A DNA stretch of 64,000 nucleotides from an uncultured Chlorobiaceae bacterium (GCA_903840935.1 CAIMHT010000004.1:1-64000), one strand, 5' to 3'. Positions 7,369 to 16,714 are shown, counted from the stretch's first letter. Numbers and translations: made by a program. The notes: generated from the sequence alone by a model not told the origin.

Positions 7369-8376
7369 ATGTCAATTCCCGCAACGTTTGGGTTTACCGA
7401 TAAAGTAAGAGCACACCTTGAACTTCTTGATCCTGTTACCTGGATCAGCGTTTTTCCCTGCCTTGCCGGAGGCGTCATGGCTTCAGGAGCTATGCAGGGT
7501 ACCTTGCACGATTATCTGTTGCTGCTTGCCATTTTTTTGATGTTTGGCCCCTTCGGTACCGGATTCAGCCAGTCGGTCAATGATTGCTTTGATCTCGAAC
7601 TTGACCGGGTCAATGAGCCGACACGCCCGATTCCCTCTGGCCGTTTGAGTGAAAAAGAGGGGCTCTGGAACAGTATTATTTCGTTGTTGCTTGCCATGGG
7701 TCTTGGAGTGTTTCTCGGGATACATATTGGTGGAGTTCGAGGATTGGTCATTGTTGCATCAATATTCGCCGCTCTTTTTGTCGCCTATATTTATTCTGCA
7801 CCGCCTCTCAAGCTGAAAAAAAATATTCTTACCTCGGCACCGGCTGTTGGCTTTTCTTATGGCTTTGTCTCTTTTCTGTCAGCAAATGCCCTCTTCGGAG
7901 ACATTCGTCCAGAGGCGATATGGCTTGCGAGTCTCAACTTTTTTATGGCGGTTGCCCTGATTATTCTTAATGATTTCAAGTCGGCGGAAGGTGACAAGGA
8001 TGGCGGTCTCAAGTCATTGACGGTCATGATCGGTGCAAGAAATACCTTTCTGGTTTCCTTCGCGATTATTGATGTTGTTTTTGCCGTTCTTGCTTTTCTC
8101 TCCTTCAGTTGGGGGTTTATCATCCCGGCGGTTTTTGTTTTGATTGGACTCGCACTGAATCTGGTTCTTCAGGTACAGCTTTTGCGTGATCCGAAAGGGG
8201 GAATTTCATTCATGCAGGGCGCCGTTGATGACGGATTCGGTCATGTGCTCGGCAAGAGTGACGTTCAGGAACACAATACCTTTCTCCGCTTTCAGATAGC
8301 CAACAACTTTTTGTTTCTGATCAACAATCTGCTTGTTGCCGGGATGGTTGGATTGAAATATATCAACGTTCAGTAA
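7369..8376 (+). CDS. bchK: (Bacterio)chlorophyll synthase, probable BChl c synthase BchK
   Basis: A 335-residue UbiA-family prenyltransferase with about eight membrane segments. It attaches the isoprenoid alcohol (farnesyl in BChl c/d/e; phytyl in BChl a for BchG) to a chlorophyllide. The first Asp-rich motif NDCFDLELDRVNEPTRPIPS and the KSAEGDKDGGLKSLTV second motif match the ChlG/BchG/BchK group and not MenA or UbiA. The start at 7369 has GGAGAG upstream; the TTG at 7345 is less likely. BchK is preferred to BchG because, from memory, bchK sits near cruC in C. tepidum; sequence alone does not settle this. Confidence 0.8.
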   Translation: MSIPATFGFTDKVRAHLELLDPVTWISVFPCLAGGVMASGAMQGTLHDYLLLLAIFLMFGPFGTGFSQSVNDCFDLELDRVNEPTRPIPSGRLSEKEGLWNSIISLLLAMGLGVFLGIHIGGVRGLVIVASIFAALFVAYIYSAPPLKLKKNILTSAPAVGFSYGFVSFLSANALFGDIRPEAIWLASLNFFMAVALIILNDFKSAEGDKDGGLKSLTVMIGARNTFLVSFAIIDVVFAVLAFLSFSWGFIIPAVFVLIGLALNLVLQVQLLRDPKGGISFMQGAVDDGFGHVLGKSDVQEHNTFLRFQIANNFLFLINNLLVAGMVGLKYINVQ

Positions 8377-8418
8377 TTTCCTTTGTACAGGAGCCTAACC
8401 CTAAAACACCATGGTACT

Positions 8419-9129
8419 ATGACGGAAACTCTTCCTTTTTTTTCGCTTCCAGTGGTATGGCATAACGCACTGGTTACCTTGTTGACCTTTGTCTATGTGT
8501 TCAGCGTTCCTCCCCTGATGGATTATCTGGTGACAAACCACAATCTGCCACGGGATATCAGTCGTAAAATTACCCATATATGTGCCGGTTCGGCCATTAT
8601 GTTTCTTCCTCTCTATATCGGCGGTGACTGGTCGCATTTTCTCAATATCACCGTCTTTGCTGTATGGACGGTACTGCTTATCCAGAAGGGGCTTTTTGCG
8701 GCTGATGATGACCAGGCGGTGAAAACCATGACCCGTACCGGCGACAAACGGGAACTGCTTAAAGGAACTCTCTATTTTGTCATTGTTGCCATGATCTGTG
8801 GAACCCTCTATTACAAACAGCCAGCAGGGGTTATGGCAATGGCCATGCTTGGCTGGGGAGATGGTCTTGCGCCGATCATTGGTACCCGGTACGGAAAAAT
8901 TAAATACCATATACTCAGTGACAAAAGTGTTGAAGGGAGCTTGGCCTTTCTTGTCGGGAGCCTTTGTGCCGGACTCTTTTTTGTCCATCTCATTGTTCCT
9001 GAATCTTTTGACGCCACAAAAATCATCATTATTGCCCTTATTGCCACCGTTGTTGAAGGTGTCAGCCCCAAGGAGGTCGATAACCTGACTATTCCTGTTG
9101 CCGTTGTTGCCGCGTCATACCTTTTGTGA
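8419..9129 (+). CDS. Phytol/farnesol kinase-like (VTE5/SEC59/DGK1 family) membrane protein
   Basis: A 236-residue polytopic membrane protein of the CTP-dependent prenol/dolichol kinase family. The C-terminal part has the family core MAMAMLGWGDGLAPIIGTRYGK and then SDKSVEGSLAFLVGS and EGVSPKEVDNLTIP, the conserved positions of VTE5 (phytol kinase) and FOLK. The likely start is the ATG at 8419; the ORF track start at 8383 is a TTG. It lies 42 bases after bchK. It probably phosphorylates free phytol or farnesol so that it can be used again as a diphosphate by the chlorophyll synthase; the substrate is inferred. Confidence 0.75.
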   Translation: MTETLPFFSLPVVWHNALVTLLTFVYVFSVPPLMDYLVTNHNLPRDISRKITHICAGSAIMFLPLYIGGDWSHFLNITVFAVWTVLLIQKGLFAADDDQAVKTMTRTGDKRELLKGTLYFVIVAMICGTLYYKQPAGVMAMAMLGWGDGLAPIIGTRYGKIKYHILSDKSVEGSLAFLVGSLCAGLFFVHLIVPESFDATKIIIIALIATVVEGVSPKEVDNLTIPVAVVAASYLL

Positions 9130-9138
9130 GATGAGCGC

Positions 9139-9885
9139 ATGAACAGTGGCGAGAAGCAGGCCATTTTTTTTATCAGTGACCTGCATATTGGTCTGCAGGA
9201 CGAAAAAAGCGAGTTGCTCAAGATGGTAAACCTTGAACGGCTTTTTGCCATCATCAAGGCAGAGGGTCGTTCACTCTATATGCTTGGCGATATCATGGAT
9301 TACTGGATGGAGTTTCGCCACCTCATTCCAAAGGGGTTTACCCGCTTTATTTGTCTTTTGGCGGATCTGGTGCGCCACAATATTGAGGTCGTTTACGTAG
9401 CGGGAAACCATGACTTTTATCTCGGGCGATATTTTGACGATGAACTCGGCATAAAAACCCTCTATGGCATGAATGAATTGCTCTATGATGGACGTAAATT
9501 CATTTTTGCTCACGGCGACGGTTTGGGGAAAGGGGACTATGGTTACAAGTTTTTTGCCTGCATGGTCAGGAACCGTTTCAATCTTGCTCTTTTGTCGGGG
9601 TTTCATCCGGATCTGGCGATTGGACTGATGAAAATGCTTTCGCAACTCAGCCGCAAGCATAAGCAGATCGATCGTGTTTTTGAAATCAACCGGCTGTTGA
9701 GTGTTGCTGAGTCATTGTCGGTTGAAAAGGATTTTGATTATTTTGTGTGTGGTCATAACCATGTCAAGGGGATTACGGAGCTATCCGGCGGCAAAAGCAG
9801 GTATGTCAATCTCGGAACATGGATTGACGGTACATTGCCTTATGGAGTCTTTGATCATGGTGTTTTTCAGCTCAGGGAATTATAA
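9139..9885 (+). CDS. UDP-2,3-diacylglucosamine hydrolase-like metallophosphatase (LpxH-like)
   Basis: A 248-residue calcineurin-fold phosphoesterase. Metal-binding motifs are in order: SDLHIGL near residue 14, LGDIMDYW near 52, GNHDFYLG near 91, FAHGDGLGKGD near 120 and CGHNHVKG near 200. The helical insert between HGD and GHNH (FFACMVRNRFNLALL) is typical of LpxH proteins, which make lipid X in lipid A synthesis by splitting UDP-2,3-diacylglucosamine. It follows the kinase-like gene by nine bases. A general nucleotide or lipid phosphatase role cannot be excluded. Confidence 0.75.
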   Translation: MNSGEKQAIFFISDLHIGLQDEKSELLKMVNLERLFAIIKAEGRSLYMLGDIMDYWMEFRHLIPKGFTRFICLLADLVRHNIEVVYVAGNHDFYLGRYFDDELGIKTLYGMNELLYDGRKFIFAHGDGLGKGDYGYKFFACMVRNRFNLALLSGFHPDLAIGLMKMLSQLSRKHKQIDRVFEINRLLSVAESLSVEKDFDYFVCGHNHVKGITELSGGKSRYVNLGTWIDGTLPYGVFDHGVFQLREL

Positions 9886-9910
9886 CGTTTAATATCAAGA
9901 GGTAGTTGTT

Positions 9911-10795
9911 ATGAGTAATGTCAACAAGGTACTGAAACTCGGGCTTCCGAAAGGAAGCTTGCAGGATTCAACCATTGATCTTTTTGCACAGGCAGGATTT
10001 CATTTTTCGGTTCAGAGCCGTTCCTATTTTCCGTCCATAGATGATGATGAGCTTGAAGCCATTCTTATCAGGGCGCAGGAGATGGCGCATTATGTGGAGC
10101 TGGGCGCTTTTGATGTAGGGTTGACTGGCAAGGACTGGATTATTGAAACGGATGCTGACGTTGTCGAGGTTGCTGATCTGATCTATTCCAAAGCCTCCAT
10201 GAGGCCGGTCCGCTGGGTGCTTTGTGTGCCTGAAAATTCGCCGGTACAGTCGGTTAAAGATCTTGAAGGGAAGCATATTGCTACGGAAGTGGTTAATATT
10301 ACCAAAAAATATCTTGCAAAAAACGGGGTCAACGCTCTGGTTGAGTTCAGTTGGGGAGCTACAGAAGTCAAGCCACCCGACTTGGCAGATGCCATTGTTG
10401 AGGTGACTGAAACTGGCTCTTCACTCAGGGCAAACAAGCTGAGGATTGTTGATACCATTCTTGAGTCAAACACGAAACTGATTGCCAATAAAGCTTCATG
10501 GAACGATCCATGGAAACGGGAGAAGATTGAGAATATGGCCATGCTGCTGCTTGGAGCCATCAACGCCCATGGCAAGGTTGGACTGAAAATGAATGCACCG
10601 AAATCATCGCTCGACCAGATTATCGCCATTATTCCTGCCCTGCGTCAGCCGACCATATCAAGCCTTGCCGGGGATCAGTGGGTGGCGCTTGAAGTTATTG
10701 TTACTGAAAAAATAGTCCGCAAGCTGATTCCTGAGCTCAAACGAGCCGGTGCAGAGGGGATTTTTGAGTACAATATTAATAAGCTGATCGACTGA
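9911..10795 (+). CDS. hisG: ATP phosphoribosyltransferase HisG, long form
   Basis: A 294-residue enzyme for the first step of histidine synthesis (ATP + PRPP to phosphoribosyl-ATP). The length shows the long form with a C-terminal ACT-like regulatory domain (from about residue 215, [10 protein letters not shown] at the end), so it should be inhibited by histidine and not need HisZ. Motifs seen: [10 protein letters not shown] at the start, the [13 protein letters not shown] loop and the PRPP-binding region [15 protein letters not shown]. The start has AGAGGTAGTTGTT upstream. A hairpin terminator follows directly. No other his biosynthesis gene is nearby. Confidence 0.95.
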   Translation: MSNVNKVLKLGLPKGSLQDSTIDLFAQAGFHFSVQSRSYFPSIDDDELEAILIRAQEMAHYVELGAFDVGLTGKDWIIETDADVVEVADLIYSKASMRPVRWVLCVPENSPVQSVKDLEGKHIATEVVNITKKYLAKNGVNALVEFSWGATEVKPPDLADAIVEVTETGSSLRANKLRIVDTILESNTKLIANKASWNDPWKREKIENMAMLLLGAINAHGKVGLKMNAPKSSLDQIIAIIPALRQPTISSLAGDQWVALEVIVTEKIVRKLIPELKRAGAEGIFEYNINKLID

Positions 10796-10823
10796 GTCTA
10801 TCTGTCTTATCCGTTAACCTGCA

Positions 10824-10849
10824 GGCTGCCCGAGAGGGCGGCCTTTTTT
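10824..10849 (+). terminator. Rho-independent terminator after hisG
   Basis: GGCTGCCC and GGGCGGCC pair (eight base pairs including one G-U) around a GAGA loop and are followed by six T residues. The next gene starts only ten bases further on. Confidence 0.85.
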
Positions 10850-10858
10850 ATCCCGGCC

Positions 10859-11998
10859 ATGCTCTTTTTCTATCAGATAGCGGTACTGCTTTCGTTGCTC
10901 GTATTTTTAGGGATTCTCCTCAGAAACCTTATCGACCTGCCGGGTATGCCCGACCACTCCTCTCAAATCGGGCAGTTTGTATCGGTTCTTGTGCCGGCTC
11001 GCAATGAGGCCCTGAACATTGAGCGCTGTGTGCGATCGCTCTTGCGTCAGGAGTATGCTTCATTCGAGATTCTTGTGCTCGATGATGGCTCAACCGATGC
11101 TACTGAGGAGCTGTTGGGTCATCTGCTCCTGGAGTCGGGCGGAAAGATGCGTGTCGTGCAGGGCGAACCGCTGCCCGATGGATGGCATGGAAAGGCATGG
11201 GCATGTTCCCAGCTCGGTCGCCTGGCAAAGGGAGAGCTGCTGCTCTTTACGGATGCCGATACCTGGCATGAGCCTGATGCTCTCCGTCGTACGGTTGGTG
11301 CCATGGATGCGTCAGGAGCGGATATGCTCTCCCTGATGCCCCGCCAGGAGCTTGTTTCATTCTGGGAAAAGCTTGTGGTGCCGCTTATTCATGTTATTCT
11401 CATGTGCTATCTGCCGCTTCGTCTGGTGCGCACAAGCCGAAACGCTGCGTTTTGTTTTGCCAATGGCCAGTATATTCTTTTTCGCAGGGAGTTTTATGAT
11501 CGTATCAACGGCCATGCTTCCGTCCGTGATGCCATTGTTGAAGATGTATGGCTCTGCAAGAATGTCAAAAAGGCTTGTGGACGTGTTGTGGCCTTTAACG
11601 GAACTGACGTGGTCAGTTGCCGGATGTATCGCTCCTTCCGTGAGATATGGGAAGGCTTTTCAAAAAACCTTTTTGCTGCTCTCGGTTACCATACTCCGGG
11701 ACTTTTTGCGTTGATAACGTTGATAACAGCACTCTATCTTGCGCCATGCGCATTTCTTTTCCACTCCGTGCTTGCCGGTGAGTTCACCCTCACACTCTTC
11801 TGGTTTCCTCTGACGCAGATCAGCGTTGCCCTGCTTTGCAGGCTTATTATTGCGGTGGTGTTTCGTCAGTCACTCGCCATGGCTTTTTTGCATCTGCTCT
11901 CCCAGATTGTGCTGCTGGCCATCGCCTGCAACTCATTCTACAGCATAAAGTTTGGCAAGGGTGCCAGTTGGAAGGGGAGGAACTACAATTTTTCCTGA
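10859..11998 (+). CDS. cruC: CrtQ-type membrane glycosyltransferase, probable chlorobactene glucosyltransferase CruC
   Basis: A 379-residue GT2 enzyme with an N-terminal membrane helix (1-22), a GT-A catalytic domain and three or four C-terminal helices. GT2 motifs: VPARNEALNIERC, ILVLDDGSTDAT, LFTDADTWHEPD (the DxD metal site), and the acceptor motif EDVWLCKNVK. The layout matches CrtQ, the glycosyltransferase of staphyloxanthin synthesis, and CruC, which glucosylates hydroxychlorobactene in green sulfur bacteria. There is no ribosome site before the ATG at 10859, and the hisG terminator lies directly upstream, so the real start or promoter may differ. The CruC name rests on family and on remembered position near bchK. 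Confidence 0.7.
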   Translation: MLFFYQIAVLLSLLVFLGILLRNLIDLPGMPDHSSQIGQFVSVLVPARNEALNIERCVRSLLRQEYASFEILVLDDGSTDATEELLGHLLLESGGKMRVVQGEPLPDGWHGKAWACSQLGRLAKGELLLFTDADTWHEPDALRRTVGAMDASGADMLSLMPRQELVSFWEKLVVPLIHVILMCYLPLRLVRTSRNAAFCFANGQYILFRREFYDRINGHASVRDAIVEDVWLCKNVKKACGRVVAFNGTDVVSCRMYRSFREIWEGFSKNLFAALGYHTPGLFALITLITALYLAPCAFLFHSVLAGEFTLTLFWFPLTQISVALLCRLIIAVVFRQSLAMAFLHLLSQIVLLAIACNSFYSIKFGKGASWKGRNYNFS

Positions 11999-12122
11999 TC
12001 GATACAGAGAATTCGGGGAAGGTGATAATTTTTTTTAAATTGTGCGCTAACACGAGCAGCATCTTCATACGTGCGGGTCTGTGGCCGACAAAAGAGTATC
12101 AATTCAAACAAACGTACTGTCT

Positions 12123-13073
12123 ATGGGTTTCTTATCGAAAATATTCGGGAAAAAGGAAGTGGAGTTGACGCTTCCAAAGGTTATTGAGGATGTCAACCTG
12201 ATAAAGACGATGGAAGGTCATCTCGACCGGGTGCTTGGTGTAAAATTCAGCGCAGATGGTAAAAAACTTGTCAGCGGCAGTTTTGATGAAACGGTAATGC
12301 TGTGGGACGTTGAAACAGGTCAATGCCTGCATACCATGAAAGGGCATGATACCTGGGTTGAATGCGTTGATATCAGCCGTGATGGCAAACTGCTTGCAAG
12401 CGGAAGTACCGACAGTACGGTAAGAATTTGGGATGCAGCAACCGGCCAGTGCCGCCATCTCTGTAAAGGTCATGATACGGCAGTCCGCATGGTTGCCTTC
12501 AGTCCTGACAGCAACGTTGTGGCCAGTTGTTCACGTGATACGACAATCAGATTATGGAGTGTTGAAACAGGAAAAGAACTATCGAGGCTTCTTGGTCATA
12601 AATCTTATATTGAGTGTCTTGCCTGGAGCCACAATGGGAAACTCATTGCAAGTTGCGGTGAGGAACCGGTGATTAAAATATGGGATGTCGAGAGCGGTAA
12701 AAATATTGCCAACTGTAAAACAAACGACCGCCTTTCACATGCATTGGCTTTCAGTCCTGACGACCGCTTCATCGCTTTTTGCGGGCGCGATTCCCAGGTA
12801 AAGATTCTTGACGTCGCAAGTGGAGAAATTACGAAGGTGCTTGAAGGTCATCAGGATGCTGTGCGCAGCATCTGTTATACTCCTGATGGGACAAAGGTGG
12901 TCAGTGCGGCCAATGATGAAACGGTCAGGTTATGGGATGCCGGTTCCGGTAAAGAGTTGCATCTTTATCGGGGTCATGTGCTTGAAGTGCAGTCGGTTGA
13001 CGTCTCTCCGGATGGAAAAATAATAGCCAGCGGAAGCGATGATCGCAAGATCAAGCTGTGGGGAATCAAGTAG
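12123..13073 (+). CDS. Seven-bladed WD40 repeat protein
   Basis: A 316-residue protein made of seven WD40 repeats, each ending in a W-D or similar pair (VMLWD, VRIWD, IRLWS, IKIWD, VKILD, VRLWD, IKLWG). It should form one beta-propeller, a protein-binding platform with no catalytic role. The short leader MGFLSKIFGKKEVELTLP precedes the first blade. Start at ATG 12123; the ORF track starts at a GTG at 12081. There is no signal peptide, so it is cytoplasmic. The gene stands alone, with a terminator after it. Partner unknown. Confidence 0.85.
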   Translation: MGFLSKIFGKKEVELTLPKVIEDVNLIKTMEGHLDRVLGVKFSADGKKLVSGSFDETVMLWDVETGQCLHTMKGHDTWVECVDISRDGKLLASGSTDSTVRIWDAATGQCRHLCKGHDTAVRMVAFSPDSNVVASCSRDTTIRLWSVETGKELSRLLGHKSYIECLAWSHNGKLIASCGEEPVIKIWDVESGKNIANCKTNDRLSHALAFSPDDRFIAFCGRDSQVKILDVASGEITKVLEGHQDAVRSICYTPDGTKVVSAANDETVRLWDAGSGKELHLYRGHVLEVQSVDVSPDGKIIASGSDDRKIKLWGIK

Positions 13074-13103
13074 GAGGGTTGCGTTATTGCTTTTTTTGCA
13101 TCG

Positions 13104-13136
13104 GGGAGCTTTTTGGGAAGCTTCCAGCTTTTTTTT
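13104..13136 (+). terminator. Rho-independent terminator after the WD40 gene
   Basis: Stem GGGAGCTT / AAGCTTCC (eight pairs with one G-U) with a TTTGGG loop, followed by AGC and eight T residues. Confidence 0.85.
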
Positions 13137-13299
13137 GTCAATAATAAAAAAGTAGCGTAAAGTTAAGAACTTTCTTTTTGATTTAGCTTAAAGTGAGTAA
13201 ATTAATCACACGAAAAATTAATTCGTTTTTGAGCGCCTCATGTCGAGGTTTGCTCATTGTAACGCCAAGTTTAACTGGCAAAAATAAAAAGAGGTAGAT

Positions 13300-13509
13300 A
13301 TGGGTACTCAGGTTGAAGGAACTGTCAAATGGTTCAACGAAGAAAAAGGTTACGGTTTTATTGAGCAGAAAGGCGGAAAAGATGTGTTTGTGCATCACAG
13401 TGCAATTAATGGCACCGGGCGCAAAACTCTTGTCGAAGGCCAGAAGGTCATGATGGAAGTAACCCAGGGAGCAAAAGGCCTTCAGGCTGAAGATGTAACT
13501 CCTCTTTAG
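13300..13509 (+). CDS. Cold-shock domain protein (CspA family)
   Basis: A 69-residue OB-fold RNA chaperone. The RNP1 motif (GYGFIEQ) and the RNP2-like motif (VFVHHSAI) are both present, and the protein is all cold-shock domain. It melts RNA secondary structure and helps translation. GAGGTAG precedes the ATG. The leader from the previous terminator is about 160 bases and holds a GAGCGCCTC...GAGGTTTGCTC hairpin around 13229-13257, which may be part of temperature control as in other csp leaders. A very strong terminator follows the gene. Confidence 0.95.
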   Translation: MGTQVEGTVKWFNEEKGYGFIEQKGGKDVFVHHSAINGTGRKTLVEGQKVMMEVTQGAKGLQAEDVTPL

Positions 13510-13540
13510 ACTATTTTCCAGTCGCAGCAGCTTTTTTCAT

Positions 13541-13581
13541 GCAACAAAGGACGCATTTACCATGCGTCCTTTGTTGCTTTT
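13541..13581 (+). terminator. Strong terminator after the cold-shock gene
   Basis: A perfect 16-base-pair stem, GCAACAAAGGACGCAT / ATGCGTCCTTTGTTGC, with a TTACC loop and a run of four T residues. The opposite strand has no matching T run, so it ends transcription only from the plus strand. Confidence 0.9.
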
Positions 13582-13610
13582 AGTCATTCAAATAAATCGT
13601 TTTCAGGTGC

Positions 13611-14885
13611 TCAAATGGTTACGAGCGAGCGGCGACTGGCATGAAGAGCATGAGGGGAAGCGGCGATAAGAATTCTGTTGTTATCAAACTCTGCCCTCAT
13701 GATGCTGATACTTGCAAGAAATTTGTTCATTTTTGCCGGTGAAATGGCTCCGGAGTTCGCAGGACCGATTGCTGCAAGCGGGTTCATCGGTTTGCCGTTG
13801 TGGATGATGCGAAAATCGAGGTGTGATCCGGTCGCACGTCCAGTCGAACCTACATACCCGATGATTTCTCCCTGATGGATCCTTCTGCTGTACCCGGTGT
13901 TCAGGGCATAGTTGCTTAAATGGAGGTATTGGCTGTAATAATGGTTGGAGTGTTCCAGTGTCACCATATTACCGGCCAGTCCTTTTCTGCCTCTGAAAAC
14001 CATTTTTCCGTCAGCTGCGGCATGTACCGGGGTTCCTGAAATTGCGGCCATATCGACACCACCATGAAAATGCCATGTTCTGGTAACTGGATGAATCCGG
14101 TAGCCAAAACCGCTTGAAATGCGTGAGAAGTTGCATGGTGATACAAAGAGGGTGGAGTGATTCAGGGCATTGCCATGTTCATCAAAATAGCCCGCTTTTC
14201 CCTTATCGTCAGTATAACGGTATGCTGTTATGGTAGTATGGTTTGGGAGCGATAATTCAACAGCGCGGATTTTTCCAATACCGATAAATTCATTCATGAA
14301 CCATTTTTCTTCATAAAGAATCTTGTATTTTGTCACAAGTGTGATGTCATTTCTGAAATTGATTCTTGAGGAAAAGAGGGTTGTTATTTTGTCCATGAGT
14401 TTGGGACGTCCAGCCGATTTGAGGGAATTTGAAAGGCTGTGGTTCACGGTGCCATCAAGGGATACAATTTTTGTATTGTAGTCCTTGATTTTGCGCAGTA
14501 CGTCGAGTTGGCCTGTTTCGCTCTTTTTTTCAATATTGATTGTGCTTGTCCGATCCGGAAAATAGGAGTTAATCTTTTTTGGGGTAATACCGTTAACTGC
14601 AAGAAGAGAGGAGAGCGATTCACCTTTTTTTATTGTTTGCCTTGTTACGATTACATGCGGCTTTATGGTTTGAGGACTTTTTTCTATGGTGACGTAGTCG
14701 TGGTCACTGGTAAAACCGAGTTCGTCGCTATAGTTTTCCGTGTCAGGCTGTAGCAGAGTAAGGGTGAAAAAAACAAGAACAAGCGTTCCTTTAACAAATG
14801 GCAACAAGAGCGACAGGGTAATTTTTTGTTTCAGTGGCATTATCCGGCTTAAAAGAAGTTCAAAAATCGTTATCAGAGCGTTCAT
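13611..14885 (-). CDS. M23-family peptidoglycan endopeptidase with membrane anchor
   Basis: A 424-residue periplasmic protein with an N-terminal hydrophobic segment (VKGTLVLVFFTLTLL), an OapA/LysM-like region (QTIKKGESLSSLLAVNGI) and a C-terminal M23 domain. The domain has GFGYRIHPVTRTWHFHGGVD with the zinc His and Asp, then GSHLDFRI. The last motif is HxD instead of the HxH of LytM, a known variant in several Gram-negative families whose activity is not certain. It should cut or regulate peptide crosslinks during growth. Start at ATG 14885; ATG 14840 is possible. No other gene is in its operon. Confidence 0.85.
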   Translation of the reverse strand: MNALITIFELLLSRIMPLKQKITLSLLLPFVKGTLVLVFFTLTLLQPDTENYSDELGFTSDHDYVTIEKSPQTIKPHVIVTRQTIKKGESLSSLLAVNGITPKKINSYFPDRTSTINIEKKSETGQLDVLRKIKDYNTKIVSLDGTVNHSLSNSLKSAGRPKLMDKITTLFSSRINFRNDITLVTKYKILYEEKWFMNEFIGIGKIRAVELSLPNHTTITAYRYTDDKGKAGYFDEHGNALNHSTLFVSPCNFSRISSGFGYRIHPVTRTWHFHGGVDMAAISGTPVHAAADGKMVFRGRKGLAGNMVTLEHSNHYYSQYLHLSNYALNTGYSRRIHQGEIIGYVGSTGRATGSHLDFRIIHNGKPMNPLAAIGPANSGAISPAKMNKFLASISIMRAEFDNNRILIAASPHALHASRRSLVTI

Positions 14886-15037
14886 AAATATTTATTCCGT
14901 GTTCATGGTCAAGCACAGTGTCGTGCTCTTTTCTGGAGTTGAATGTACTATTATGTTTTTATTATAGGAATTAAGTTACGCTGCGAATACGAGTGTGAGG
15001 TGATTTTAAATGATAAATTATTTAAATATAATGAGTA

Positions 15038-15781
15038 ATGTCCGGTGAGCCAGAGCCGATTCAAGGCATCCATATTTATTGTGACCGTTGGTGTGAGCGT
15101 TGCGCCTACACCTCGCGTTGTCTCCAGTTTCGTCTTGAAACCGAAGAAAGAGGGGTTGGTGATGCATTACAGAATTTTGACGCATTAAACTTGCAGTTCT
15201 GGGACGAGATGGGTGTGGCACTGGTGCAGGCAATGCGACTCATCCGGGAAATTGCTGCACGGGAGGGTATTGAAGCTGAAGATTTACAGGGGGAAACAGC
15301 GTTTTCTGAACTGCCCGGGAGTCTCCATCGCGATGCTCGTGAACACCCCTGTGCGAGCGCAGCCCTTGTCTATGCCGGCATGGTTAACGAATGGTTTGCG
15401 GCAGCCGATGAGCTTGCTGAGACCGGGGAGTCTTTGCTGACTCACCCCCCGCACGTTCTTGAAGAGTCGATTCAGGTTATCCGGCACTACCACTATTTCA
15501 TTTACCCGAAAATTGTTCGTGCGCTCGAAGGGCGTCTGGGCGAAAAGGCTGCTTCAGACCGTGGTCTTGAGGCTGACTGTTCTGGTACGGCCAAAGTTGT
15601 TTTGATAGCCATTGATCGCTCTCTTGCGGCCTGGAGCTTGTTTTACGGAGAGTATCCTGCCCAGGAAGATAACACGCTCTCCATTCTGCTTCATCTTGAT
15701 CGTCTGCGCCGTTCAGTTGAAGTTGTTTTTCCAGAGGCGCGAACCTTTATCCGTCAGGGATTTGATGCACCGCATCCCTGA
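15038..15781 (+). CDS. Hypothetical protein with N-terminal Cys cluster
   Basis: A 247-residue soluble protein. Near the N-terminus it has four cysteines in YCDRWCERCAYTSRC, which could bind zinc or a metal cluster. The rest is predicted to be helical, with many Glu, Arg and Leu residues and conserved-looking HYHYFIYPKIVRALEG and DRSLAAWSLFY segments. I do not recognise the family. It lies 36 bases before the DUF4438 gene on the same strand, so the two may be co-transcribed. Confidence 0.6.
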   Translation: MSGEPEPIQGIHIYCDRWCERCAYTSRCLQFRLETEERGVGDALQNFDALNLQFWDEMGVALVQAMRLIREIAAREGIEAEDLQGETAFSELPGSLHRDAREHPCASAALVYAGMVNEWFAAADELAETGESLLTHPPHVLEESIQVIRHYHYFIYPKIVRALEGRLGEKAASDRGLEADCSGTAKVVLIAIDRSLAAWSLFYGEYPAQEDNTLSILLHLDRLRRSVEVVFPEARTFIRQGFDAPHP

Positions 15782-15817
15782 TATTTTTGCAAGATCAACA
15801 CCATCACCGAGGAAACC

Positions 15818-16714
15818 ATGCTGAAGACCAATGAACACAATCTTGTAGAGTTTCTGCTGCAATGCCAGCCGGGACAACCGAAAACCCGCGGTAACTGGGA
15901 GGTTGACCATCAAGGGACGCCCTTTCTTTTGCCATCAATCGGTGGAATTACCCTGAACGTCCAGGTTGGTGATTCGGCATTCGGCTGGCAAGGTGATCAT
16001 ATTGAGCCGGGAGTAAGTTGCACAGCTGATACACAAAAACCCTACGAGCATCCAAATGTCGCTGTGCAGATTTACTCATGCGCAGGTAACATGGCAACGG
16101 TTGTAACCGGCGAGGCAAAAGGAGCAATAGGCCGTGTGATCGGTCATCACGGAGGATCGGAGCATGTGATTGTCGATTTTGAGCGCGACATCAAAGAGAA
16201 ACTGCTCTATACCGATACCATCATCATTCGCGGCAAAGGGCAGGGGATGAAGCTCACCGATTACCCTGAGATCAAGCTTTTTAACCTTGACCCAGCCCTT
16301 CTTGCCGTTATGAAAATCCGTGAACTTGAGGGCGGAGTGCTTGAGGTGCCGGTGAGCACCATTGTTCCGGCTTTCTGCATGGGTTCGGGCATCGGTTCCG
16401 CCCATGTGGCAAAAGGGGATTATGATATTATGACCAGTGACCTTGAAACTATCAAGGAGTATGGAATCGACAAGATCCGCCTTGGCGATTTTGTTGCTCT
16501 GCAGGATCATGATAACCGTTACGGCAGAGCGTACCGTAAAGGCGCGGTTACTATCGGTATTGTCGTCCACAGCAACTGCCTTGAAGCTGGTCATGGACCT
16601 GGAGTCACCACGCTTATGACCGCAGCCTCTGCGCTTATCAGACCGGTTATCGATCCGAAAGCCAATCTTGCAGACCTGCTCGGTATTGGTACGGCCTTGA
16701 AAGAAAGGGGGTGA
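15818..16714 (+). CDS. DUF4438 family protein
   Basis: A 298-residue protein with no signal peptide or membrane segment, matching the layout of the DUF4438 family: an N-terminal [20 protein letters not shown] and a central [19 protein letters not shown], then [14 protein letters not shown], and the glycine-rich ends [19 protein letters not shown] and [20 protein letters not shown]. The family is of unknown function. The ATG is preceded by GAGGAAACC, a good ribosome site. It probably forms an operon with the Cys-cluster protein before it. Confidence 0.75.
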   Translation: MLKTNEHNLVEFLLQCQPGQPKTRGNWEVDHQGTPFLLPSIGGITLNVQVGDSAFGWQGDHIEPGVSCTADTQKPYEHPNVAVQIYSCAGNMATVVTGEAKGAIGRVIGHHGGSEHVIVDFERDIKEKLLYTDTIIIRGKGQGMKLTDYPEIKLFNLDPALLAVMKIRELEGGVLEVPVSTIVPAFCMGSGIGSAHVAKGDYDIMTSDLETIKEYGIDKIRLGDFVALQDHDNRYGRAYRKGAVTIGIVVHSNCLEAGHGPGVTTLMTAASALIRPVIDPKANLADLLGIGTALKERG

